Of a stretch of DNA of 64,000 bases, positions 17,956 to 25,260 are shown one piece after another; the stretch's first letter is position 1, and each line of letters starts with the position of its first letter. The stretch is from Oceanidesulfovibrio marinus (GTDB lineage Bacteria; Desulfobacterota; Desulfovibrionia; Desulfovibrionales; Desulfovibrionaceae), in NCBI RefSeq assembly GCF_013085545.1, contig NZ_CP039543.1, forward strand, positions 4,123,322-4,187,321, written 5' to 3'. The notes under the pieces are model-generated. The model searched no databases, was not told where the DNA came from, and saw only the letters and a list, made by a program, of their open reading frames with translations. A program made the translations under genes and the position numbers.

Positions 17956-18618
17956 ATGCACGATATCTATGCTTTCCTGGTAGGCCCCCTCATGTGGGCC
18001 GTCATGATTGTCTTCATCGGTGGCTTGGTGTGGCGCTTTGTGGCCATGACCCGGCTGGCGAGGAAGAAAGACCCGTACGTAATGCATTACCTGAAGGCCA
18101 AGTGGACCCTGCGCTCGTGGGGCGCCTGGCTCGTCCCGTTCCTGCCCCGCAGCATGCGCCTGCATCCGTGGGTCACGGTGTTCGGGTACATCTTCCACAT
18201 CGGGCTCATCCTCACGCCCATCTTCCTGCTCGCGCACGTGATGCTCTGGCAGGAGGGCGCCCTGGGAATCTCGATATGGACCTTGCCGGAGTGGGTGTCG
18301 GACCTTCTGACTATCGGCGTGCTCGCTGGTTGCGTGTTCTTCGCCCTGCGCCGGATGATGGTGAAGGAAGTCAACTACGTCACGGACTGGACGGACTACG
18401 CCCTGCTCGTGGTGGTGGCGCTGCCTTTCCTCACCGGCATTCTGGCCCACTATCAGGTATTTGACTACAAATTCTTGATAATCTTCCACATACTTGCCGG
18501 TCAGGCCGCCCTGGTCATCGTGCCTTTCAGCAGGTTCGCGCACATGATCTTCGGCCCGATGGTGCGCGCCTACCTGGGCTCTGAGTTCGGCGGCGTACGC
18601 CACGCCAAGGACTGGTAA
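17956..18618 (+). CDS. tmcC: TmcC, membrane cytochrome b subunit
   Basis: 220 residues with five or so membrane helices and conserved-looking histidines (LHPWVTVFGYIFHIG, LLAHVMLW, LIIFHILAGQ) suited to bind b haems, as in the NarI/DsrM-type membrane subunit of this complex. It would carry electrons across the cytoplasmic membrane between TmcA outside and TmcB inside. The ATG at 17956 follows GGAGGGA; the GTG at 17944 is less likely. It lies 14 nt after tmcD and 17 nt before tmcB. Confidence 0.9.
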   Translation: MHDIYAFLVGPLMWAVMIVFIGGLVWRFVAMTRLARKKDPYVMHYLKAKWTLRSWGAWLVPFLPRSMRLHPWVTVFGYIFHIGLILTPIFLLAHVMLWQEGALGISIWTLPEWVSDLLTIGVLAGCVFFALRRMMVKEVNYVTDWTDYALLVVVALPFLTGILAHYQVFDYKFLIIFHILAGQAALVIVPFSRFAHMIFGPMVRAYLGSEFGGVRHAKDW

Positions 18619-18635
18619 CGTCTCAGGAGATAGAC

Positions 18636-19991
18636 ATGTCTGATACCGCAACAGCGACGAACGATAAGGAAAAGGACCTCCTCAAGCCGGTCTATGACGA
18701 TCCGGGCATTATGAAAGGCCTGGAAAAGCTGGACGAGGCGACCATCGAGCGCGTGATCAACGAAACGCTCGAGGCGGAGGGCGGCGCCCGGCTCAAGATC
18801 CTCGTGGACACCTGTGTGCACTGCGGATTGTGCTCCGACGCCTGCCATTTCTTCCTGTCCCACGACCGCGATCCCATCTACTCGCCCGTGGGCAAGGTAA
18901 AACAAACCATCTGGGAGATGCTGGACAAGAAGGGCAAGGTTTCCAAGGAGTTCCTCATGCGCGCCGTGCAGGTGGCGCATACGGAGTGCAACCTCTGCCG
19001 CCGCTGCGTCCAGTACTGCCCCTTCGGCATCGACACCGCGCACCTCATTGCCCTGACGCGGCGCATCTGCCACAAGCTGGGCATCACGCCCCAGTATCTG
19101 CAGGATACGGCGCACAGCCACTCCGCCACCTACAACCAGATGTGGGTCAAGGAAGATGAGTGGGTGGACAGCCTGTTCTGGCAGGAGGACGAGGCCCGCG
19201 ACGAGCTGCCGACCCTGCGCATCCCCGTGGAGAAAGAGGGCGCGGACATCTACTACTCGGTCATCGCGCCCGAGCCCAAGTTCCGCACGCAGCTCATCTA
19301 CCAGGCCGCGGCGATCATGCACGAGGCCGGCGCGGACTGGACCATGTCCTCCCTGGCCGGTTGGGACAACTCCGACATGTGCATGTACTCCGGCGACTCG
19401 GAGATGATGGGCCGGCTCAAGCGCAAGCACTTCGAGGACGCCATGCGCCTCAAGGTCAAGCGCATCGTCATGGGCGAGTGCGGCCACGCCTTCCGCTCCA
19501 TCTACGACACGGGCAACCGCTGGGACGGCTGGGAAGGCCTGCCGGTCCAGGTGCAGCACTCCGTGGACTTCTTCGAGGAGCTTCTGCGGCTCGGCAAGAT
19601 CAAGGTCGCCAGCAAGATCCACGAGAAGGTCACCATCCACGACCCCTGCAACATCGTCCGCGGACGCGGCCTGCAGGAAAAGCTGCGCACCGTGGTGCAC
19701 GCCTTCTGCGACAACGTGGTGGAGATGTACCCCAACAAGGAGCACAACTACTGCTGCTCCGCCGGCGGTGGTGTGATTAACTGCGGTCCGCCGCACAAGA
19801 ACACCCGCGTGGTGGGCAACCGGGTCAAGGCCGAGCAGATGCAGGCCACCGGCGCCTCCATCGTGGTGGCTCCGTGCCACAACTGCCACGGCGGTCTGGA
19901 AGACATCATCCACAAGTACAATCTCGGGATGGAGCTCAAGTTCCTGGGCGATATCATCTACGAGCACATGGAAAAGCCTGACGCCATTTAA
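18636..19991 (+). CDS. tmcB: TmcB, CCG-domain [4Fe-4S] protein
   Basis: 451 residues, cytoplasmic and related to HdrD/DsrK. Two ferredoxin-type clusters are bound by CVHCGLCSDAC (Cys60, 63, 66, 70) and CNLCRRCVQYC (Cys118, 121, 124, 128). CCG-type motifs follow (DPCNIVRGRG, NYCCSAGGGVINCG, APCHNCHGG), which in the family bind a catalytic iron-sulfur centre for disulfide/thiol chemistry. The substrate is not established. The ATG at 18636 follows AGGAGA. It is the third gene of the operon. Confidence 0.92.
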   Translation: MSDTATATNDKEKDLLKPVYDDPGIMKGLEKLDEATIERVINETLEAEGGARLKILVDTCVHCGLCSDACHFFLSHDRDPIYSPVGKVKQTIWEMLDKKGKVSKEFLMRAVQVAHTECNLCRRCVQYCPFGIDTAHLIALTRRICHKLGITPQYLQDTAHSHSATYNQMWVKEDEWVDSLFWQEDEARDELPTLRIPVEKEGADIYYSVIAPEPKFRTQLIYQAAAIMHEAGADWTMSSLAGWDNSDMCMYSGDSEMMGRLKRKHFEDAMRLKVKRIVMGECGHAFRSIYDTGNRWDGWEGLPVQVQHSVDFFEELLRLGKIKVASKIHEKVTIHDPCNIVRGRGLQEKLRTVVHAFCDNVVEMYPNKEHNYCCSAGGGVINCGPPHKNTRVVGNRVKAEQMQATGASIVVAPCHNCHGGLEDIIHKYNLGMELKFLGDIIYEHMEKPDAI

Positions 19992-20015
19992 CCGCCGAGA
20001 ATAACGAGGAAAGCC

Positions 20016-20423
20016 ATGCAAACTATGAAGAATTGCCTCCGCATGTACAGGAGGCTCGCTCTGGTGGCCGTGTCGCTCGTTTTCGTGGCGGTCGCGCCCG
20101 GCCTGGTCCACTCTCAGGGAGATATCGAATTCCTGGCCGATCCGGCGTTCGAGAATCCCCAGCGGCCGCCGGCAGTCTTCCACCACGACGAGCACAACGC
20201 CAACGCCGCCCTCGAGGACCAGTGCTGGTACTGTCACCATATGGACGGTTCCAACCCCAGTCCGGACGAGGATTCCATCGGCATTCCGTGTTCCGACTGC
20301 CACGCCGTGGACGCCGATGACGGCTCCACCTCTCTCCTGATGGCCTACCACATCCAGTGCCAGCGCTGTCACACCAAGGAGAAGAAAGGCCCCATCACCT
20401 GCGGCGAGTGCCACGTGCGCTAG
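20016..20423 (+). CDS. tmcA: TmcA, periplasmic tetrahaem cytochrome c3 (type II)
   Basis: 135 residues. A signal peptide (RRLALVAVSLVFVAVAPGLVHS) is cut near residue 33, giving a periplasmic protein. Four CxxCH haem sites are present: CWYCH (70-74), CSDCH (92-96), CQRCH (115-119) and CGECH (129-133). Extra histidines (HHDEH, MAYHIQC) can serve as distal ligands. The acidic, tetrahaem, operon-linked character matches type II c3 (TmcA), which takes electrons from hydrogenase-reduced type I c3. It ends the operon 25 nt before an intrinsic terminator. Confidence 0.92.
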   Translation: MQTMKNCLRMYRRLALVAVSLVFVAVAPGLVHSQGDIEFLADPAFENPQRPPAVFHHDEHNANAALEDQCWYCHHMDGSNPSPDEDSIGIPCSDCHAVDADDGSTSLLMAYHIQCQRCHTKEKKGPITCGECHVR

Positions 20424-20447
20424 ACCGTAGCTGAACTCACGCAAAAC

Positions 20448-20490
20448 AAGGCCCGGCAGCCCCCGTATCGAGGTGGGTGCCGGGCCTTTT
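20448..20490 (+). terminator. Intrinsic terminator of tmcDCBA
   Basis: AAGGCCCGGCA (20448-20458) pairs perfectly with TGCCGGGCCTT (20478-20488), an 11-bp stem with a 19-nt loop running into TTTT. It begins 25 nt after the tmcA stop. Confidence 0.85.
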
Positions 20491-20522
20491 CTTGGACACG
20501 GAAACAGACGAAGACCAAGACC

Positions 20523-21350
20523 ATGTCCATGCACGCAGACAGATTGCGCTTCGCCGTCTTTGCCACGGTCCTGCTCGTCCTGGTGGTGGCCGGCTGCATC
20601 GGTTTCATGCTCTTGGAGGGCCTGAATGCGGTGGACGCGCTCTATTTCACCATTGTTACCATGTCCACCGTGGGCTACGGCGACATCCACCCGATCTCTC
20701 AGGCAGGCAAACTCCTCGCTGTGGTCATGATCCTGGCCGGCGGCGGCGCGTTCATTGGCGTGGGCGCCTCGGCCGCCGAGATGATCCTCACCCGCCACGA
20801 GCGCAAAAGCCGCATGGACAAGCTGAACATGGTCATCGGCGTGTTCTTCAGCGAGATAGGCAGCGAGCTCCTGGCCCGGCTGGAGGCGATGGACCCCGAC
20901 CGCGAGGGCCTGGAGCGGGACATTGCCGTGGACGGAAGCTGGAGCGTTCGCGACTTCCGCAAGGCCAGAGGCAGGGTGGAGGGGCTGGGCAGAGGCCTCA
21001 AGCCGAGCTGCGACGATCTGGCCGTGCTCAACGATTTACTCACCGCCAAGCGCGACTTCATGCTGCAGCTTCTGGAGAACCCCACCCTTCTGGAGCACGA
21101 GTCCTTTACCGAGATGCTCCGCGCCGTGTTCCACCTGGCCGAGGAGCTGACCCTGCGCGGCGATTTCACCTGCCTGCCGGAGTCCGACTGCGCCCACCTG
21201 GCCGGCGACGTACGCCGCGTCTACCCGCTGCTGGCGGCGCGCTGGCTCGACTACATGCTCCACCTCAAGACCAGCTACCCCTACCTCTTCTCCCTGGCCC
21301 TGCGCACCAGTCCCTTTGCACGCGACCGCAGCGTTGTGGTCCTGGACTGA
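20523..21350 (+). CDS. Two-helix potassium channel protein
   Basis: 275 residues. Helix 1 (about 10-32), a pore loop with the K+ selectivity filter TVGYGD (49-54) and helix 2 (about 62-84) make an ion_trans_2-type channel. The cytoplasmic part (85-275) is helical and charged and shows no RCK/TrkA_N nucleotide-binding signature, so its gating domain is unusual. It would assemble as a tetramer in the inner membrane. It follows the tmc terminator and stands alone on its strand before fbaB. Confidence 0.85.
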   Translation: MSMHADRLRFAVFATVLLVLVVAGCIGFMLLEGLNAVDALYFTIVTMSTVGYGDIHPISQAGKLLAVVMILAGGGAFIGVGASAAEMILTRHERKSRMDKLNMVIGVFFSEIGSELLARLEAMDPDREGLERDIAVDGSWSVRDFRKARGRVEGLGRGLKPSCDDLAVLNDLLTAKRDFMLQLLENPTLLEHESFTEMLRAVFHLAEELTLRGDFTCLPESDCAHLAGDVRRVYPLLAARWLDYMLHLKTSYPYLFSLALRTSPFARDRSVVVLD

Positions 21351-21643
21351 CCTTGGTGGATTGATCTCGGTGACTGATCTCGGCGACTGATCCTCCGGTC
21401 GCCTGAATGCACCATTCTGCCAGAGCAGGGGCGGCACCCCCGGACAGCGCGCGGTTCCCCGTCGCAAGAATGCCACATTGCCCGCCAGCAAGCGGAGGAT
21501 GCGCCGCTCCGACGCGGTTTGCGTGCGCATTTTCAGGATTTCATGGAGCAGGGGCTTACACTCCTTCATATCCTGTGCTATACGCAAGGCAGTATTCCAT
21601 TTTCTACGAATTCTCCGCACCAACCCCCATTCGGAGGGCGACC

Positions 21644-22696
21644 ATGACCGATTACGCCAAGCTCCTCGGCGAAGAGACCGCGCAGCAACTGTTGGGACAT
21701 TCCTGCAAAACCATTGACAAATCCAAGCTCCACCTGCCCGGACCGGACTATGTGGACCAGAACTTCCTGCAGACCGACCGGCCCATCCCGGTCATCCGCA
21801 ACCTGCAGACCATGTTCGACCACGGACGCCTGGGCGGCACCGGTTTTCTCTCCATCCTGCCGGTGGACCAGGGCATCGAGCACACGGCCGGCGCATCCTT
21901 CGCGCCCAATCCCATCTACTTCGACCCCGAGTCCATCGTGCAGCTCGCCATCGAGGCCGGCTGCAACGCCGTGGCCTCCACCCTGGGCGTGCTCGCCTCC
22001 GTGGCGCGCAAGTACGCGCACAAGATCCCGTTCATGCTCAAGATCAACCACAACGAGCTGATGACCTACCCCAACACGTACGACCAGATCATGTTCGCCA
22101 CCGTGGAGCAGGCCTACGAGATGGGCGCGGTCGCTGTGGGCGCCACCATCTACTTCGGCCACGAGACCTCCGACCGTCAGATCATCGAGGTCTCCCGCGC
22201 CTTTGAGGCGGCCCACGCCATGGGCATGGCCACCGTGCTCTGGGCCTACACCCGCAACGACGGCTTCAAGAAGGACGGCGTGGACTACCACACCGCGGCC
22301 GACCTCACCGGCCAGGCCAACCACCTGGCCGTGACCATCAAGGCCGACATTGTGAAGCAGAAGCAGGCCACCAACAACGGCGGCTTCAAGGCCGTGGGCT
22401 TCGCCAAGACGGACGAGAAGGTCTACACCGAGCTGACCAGCGACAACCCCATCGACCTGACGCGCTACCAGGTGGCCAACTGCTACATGGGGCGCATCGG
22501 GCTCATCAACTCCGGCGGCGGCTCCGGCAAGAACGACCACGCCGACGCCGTGCGCACGGCCATCATCAACAAACGCGCCGGCGGCATGGGCCTGATCATG
22601 GGCCGCAAAGCCTTCCAGCGTCCCATGGACGAAGGCGTCAAGCTCATCCAGTCCGTGCAGGACGTGTACCTGGATAAGGCCGTAACCGTGGCGTAG
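21644..22696 (+). CDS. fbaB: Class I fructose-bisphosphate aldolase (FbaB/DhnA type)
   Basis: 350 residues, the same length as E. coli FbaB, and similar to it throughout: [68 protein letters not shown] and [11 protein letters not shown]. It splits fructose 1,6-bisphosphate through a Schiff-base lysine and serves glycolysis/gluconeogenesis. The ATG at 21644 follows CGGAGGG; the longer frame to 21407 is not coding-like. It is the last GC-rich gene before the AT-rich cassette. Confidence 0.95.
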   Translation: MTDYAKLLGEETAQQLLGHSCKTIDKSKLHLPGPDYVDQNFLQTDRPIPVIRNLQTMFDHGRLGGTGFLSILPVDQGIEHTAGASFAPNPIYFDPESIVQLAIEAGCNAVASTLGVLASVARKYAHKIPFMLKINHNELMTYPNTYDQIMFATVEQAYEMGAVAVGATIYFGHETSDRQIIEVSRAFEAAHAMGMATVLWAYTRNDGFKKDGVDYHTAADLTGQANHLAVTIKADIVKQKQATNNGGFKAVGFAKTDEKVYTELTSDNPIDLTRYQVANCYMGRIGLINSGGGSGKNDHADAVRTAIINKRAGGMGLIMGRKAFQRPMDEGVKLIQSVQDVYLDKAVTVA

Positions 22697-22798
22697 CGGC
22701 TTAGTCTTAAGTTGAGCGAAGTATTTAATTGTATGGCTTTGGTTTGTTGGCTGTGTCGGTTTGGTTTGACAGGCAAATAAAACCAAAAGGAGGATGTC

Positions 22799-23251
22799 AT
22801 GCCTGGGAATAGGACCATGCAGTTGAATGAATTTTTGGAGGGGCAAAATCGTGGTGAGCAACAGCTCTTTGGAGTTTACCAGTCGCAAGCAATGAAAAGT
22901 GAGGGAAAAGTAAGGTTATTCTTATGGATGGAAGGGTATAATTGCTTTCATCGCGTATTCATTGATGTCCCAACAAAGGCGATAGAGTCCGTAAAAACAG
23001 TGGGACCAAAAGTCAGATATGAAGGCGAAGTTCTAGAGTTAGTTGAGATAAATTTTGCAGAGGGAGTTGATGGATTGTTCACCATACATGATCTCTTTAG
23101 GCACTTATCTGATAACTGCATTATCATCCCTGGATACACGGAGGCCGATAATAAATCCAGGAAGGCTGATCTTGTCGATAAGGCTGTTCCTAGGCAGCAA
23201 GGCATGGAACGAAAAGGTGGGCTTGAGCCTTTTTCACGCCCAGTGTTATGA
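22799..23251 (+). CDS. Unknown 150-residue protein of the AT-rich cassette
   Basis: 150 residues, no signal peptide or membrane helix; no family recognised. The ATG at 22799 has a near-perfect AGGAGG five bases upstream, so translation is likely. The chain looks like an alpha/beta protein (LFGVYQSQAMKSEGKVRLFLWM, FIDVPTKAIESVKTVG) with a polar, probably disordered tail. Codon use is AT-rich, unlike fbaB before it and like ycaO after it. It lies 86 nt upstream of ycaO on the same strand, which suggests a shared job, perhaps as partner or substrate of the YcaO enzyme; this is inference. Confidence 0.6.
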   Translation: MPGNRTMQLNEFLEGQNRGEQQLFGVYQSQAMKSEGKVRLFLWMEGYNCFHRVFIDVPTKAIESVKTVGPKVRYEGEVLELVEINFAEGVDGLFTIHDLFRHLSDNCIIIPGYTEADNKSRKADLVDKAVPRQQGMERKGGLEPFSRPVL

Positions 23252-23372
23252 CGCATGCTGTAAACTGCCTGCCTGCTGCTGCTATAATTTGTGGGAAAAC
23301 GCGGTGGCAGGTAGGATATATTATGTCAGGATGAACGGTGTGGCTAATGTTCAATATAAAAAGAAAGTATAA
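23217..23372 (+). CDS. Possible Cys-rich 51-residue peptide overlapping two genes
   Basis: In the third frame, a GTG at 23217 opens a 51-codon frame that overlaps the end of the preceding gene and the start of ycaO. It contains CYDACCKLPACCCYNLW, six cysteines within 13 residues, directly upstream of a YcaO gene. Cys-rich cores next to YcaO enzymes are a hallmark of azoline-type RiPP precursors. Against it: no strong ribosome site, a TGC-triplet run that could be chance, and overlap with the structured element at 23266-23317. No leader-peptide family is recognised. Confidence 0.2.
   Translation: MGLSLFHAQCYDACCKLPACCCYNLWENAVAGRIYYVRMNGVANVQYKKKV
23266..23317 (+). repeat. Structured element, copy B (ycaO leader)
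   Basis: TGCCTGCC (23266-23273) followed by ggtggcaggtaggat (23303-23317), the same pair of elements as at 16476-16538. The arms can pair as an 8-bp stem enclosing a shorter loop than copy A. CTGTAAA precedes both copies. It ends 20 nt before the ycaO start. Confidence 0.5.
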
Positions 23373-25260
23373 AGAGAAAAGACCATTAGAAACAATCAAT
23401 CTTATAAGAGGATTATTGTCAAGCTATGGTGTGTTTACGCGAGAAGACTATTGGGGGAATCCATATGAGAACATATGTTCCGTATCAATAGTATCTGGTG
23501 ATGAATTTGGTCAATTTAGAACGAACGGGAAATCTCAAAGCCAAGAGTATTGTCTGGCGAGCGCCTATGGTGAATTCATGGAAAGAATTCAAAATAACAT
23601 GCATGTCTTGAATGTATCGCACATTAACTTGATGGATTTAAAAAATAAATCTGGGGTGTATGCGTATCCGGATGAAGAACTGTTGGGATTAGAAGATATT
23701 CTAAATCTGCCTGAAAATGTTTTGCAGGACCTGTTCGGAAGAAGCGACTATGTGGTAGAGGCTGAAGAATATGTTAACATTGCAAAATCAAGAACAGGTA
23801 AAGGCTGCGTCTGCGTCCCTTATTATTGTGTAAACTCACAAGAAGTTTTATATCTACCTTATAATCTTCTCCTGTCGTCAGTAGGATCAAACGGAATGGC
23901 TGCGGGCAACACTCTCGAAGAAGCACTGTGTCAAGGGTTATTCGAGGTCATAGAAAGGCTTGCAGCATCACTAATTTTTTATAACCAGCTTACTCCGCCA
24001 GATATACCATCCAGCTACTTACAACAATTTCCGAGGGAGTTTGGCATTATTAAGCAGCTTGAGTCTGATTCTTTTCAGGTTGTAATGAAAGACTTTTCGT
24101 GTGGGATCGGGCTGCCTGCGCTAGGGGCTTTACTCGTTGAGCCGTCAGAAAATACATATTTTTTAAATGTTGGGTGTGACTCCTCATTTCAAGTCGCTTT
24201 GAGTAGGTGCCTGACGGAACTGTATCAGGGTGTTTCCAATCCCAGAGAAATGCGGTTGCGAATGATGCGCTTGCCGTCTGAAAACCCTTGGTATTTCGAG
24301 AAGGAGGGAGTTCATTCAGGGGCAAAGAGAGAAAGTGTCTTTTGTCAATATACTGTGAATGGTTGTGGTAAATTCCCAAAGGAGCTGTTTGGGCATGCCC
24401 CCACATATTCTTTTAAGGATTCCGTGTTCGCTACCAGTACTACCTATGCCTCCGAAGTGAAGTATTGGATACAATTCTTGATGGAGTTGGGTTACACTGT
24501 TCTCGTTCGAAATGTATCTTTTTTGGGTTTCCCATCGATCCATGTTTATATCCCTCAGGTGTCTAGTGTTGGCTTGAGAGCTACTAAAAAAAATTATGAT
24601 TTCCAGCTACTAAGGGCAATAGACCTTTGTCTTGAAGCTTGCTGCTCTCGGAAAGAGTTGAATAAAGAAGAATATGCAGAGATTGCAAACAATCTCGCAA
24701 CCATGTCGGTAGATATGACAATATTCGATTTGTTTTCATTGCAAATGAAAGGCGATCCTGATGTCCCAGTAAAGTATGTTGGTATGCTCGAGTTGTTGTG
24801 TTGGGTGTTTGCTCGTAATGTTAGTGTAGCTAGAGAGAGGACGCATATAAGAATAAATGAAACTGAATCAAGTGATTGCCACGCTCAGTTGTTAATAATG
24901 TTAGATGCTCTTGATAAAGACAGTTTTTATGAGAATGTCGGTGGAAATTTAGGGTATTATGGCAAGGTTTTGTCGAAGACGCTGGAAGGAAATGATGTTG
25001 TTCTTGAAGAAGTAATGGGGGCCGCCATGCTTCCGACTTGTCCGCTCTGTGGCAAATGCCCGGTCAACGATCATTGTTTGACGCAGGGAAAATTAAAATT
25101 GGCGGCAACGCTGATGCCTAAATACAGTTTGGATCACCGTTCATTATTGGTTGATCAAATCACTCATTCCTCAACACAGGCCATGCCGGTTTCGACAGCG
25201 CGTGCCGCACGCCGAACAGGCCCAGCGCGAGGGTGGCCAGCACGCCGCCGCAGAGGATGA
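23338..25260 (+). CDS. ycaO: YcaO-family ATP-dependent cyclodehydratase-like protein
   Basis: 640 codons; the first about 606 resemble E. coli YcaO (586 aa). ATP-site motifs of the family are all present: RTNGK...LASAYGEFMERI (61-84), SNGMAAGNTLEEALCQGLFEVIER (184-207), LSRCLTELYQG (288-298) and SIHVYIPQVS (400-409). YcaO enzymes activate peptide amides with ATP; the E. coli protein assists RimO in beta-methylthiolation of ribosomal protein S12, and others make azolines or thioamides. The C-terminal part differs, carrying CPLCGKCPVNDHC (568-580), a possible metal site. GTG 23338 has AGGA upstream; ATG 23347 is an alternative. The last about 30 codons read through antisense permease sequence. 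Confidence 0.85.
   Translation: MWLMFNIKRKYKEKRPLETINLIRGLLSSYGVFTREDYWGNPYENICSVSIVSGDEFGQFRTNGKSQSQEYCLASAYGEFMERIQNNMHVLNVSHINLMDLKNKSGVYAYPDEELLGLEDILNLPENVLQDLFGRSDYVVEAEEYVNIAKSRTGKGCVCVPYYCVNSQEVLYLPYNLLLSSVGSNGMAAGNTLEEALCQGLFEVIERLAASLIFYNQLTPPDIPSSYLQQFPREFGIIKQLESDSFQVVMKDFSCGIGLPALGALLVEPSENTYFLNVGCDSSFQVALSRCLTELYQGVSNPREMRLRMMRLPSENPWYFEKEGVHSGAKRESVFCQYTVNGCGKFPKELFGHAPTYSFKDSVFATSTTYASEVKYWIQFLMELGYTVLVRNVSFLGFPSIHVYIPQVSSVGLRATKKNYDFQLLRAIDLCLEACCSRKELNKEEYAEIANNLATMSVDMTIFDLFSLQMKGDPDVPVKYVGMLELLCWVFARNVSVARERTHIRINETESSDCHAQLLIMLDALDKDSFYENVGGNLGYYGKVLSKTLEGNDVVLEEVMGAAMLPTCPLCGKCPVNDHCLTQGKLKLAATLMPKYSLDHRSLLVDQITHSSTQAMPVSTARAARRTGPARGWPARRRRG

Noticed and set aside
22697-25165. 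Cassette as an insertion sequence or prophage remnant
   Set aside because: No transposase, integrase, terminal inverted repeats or target duplication could be seen.
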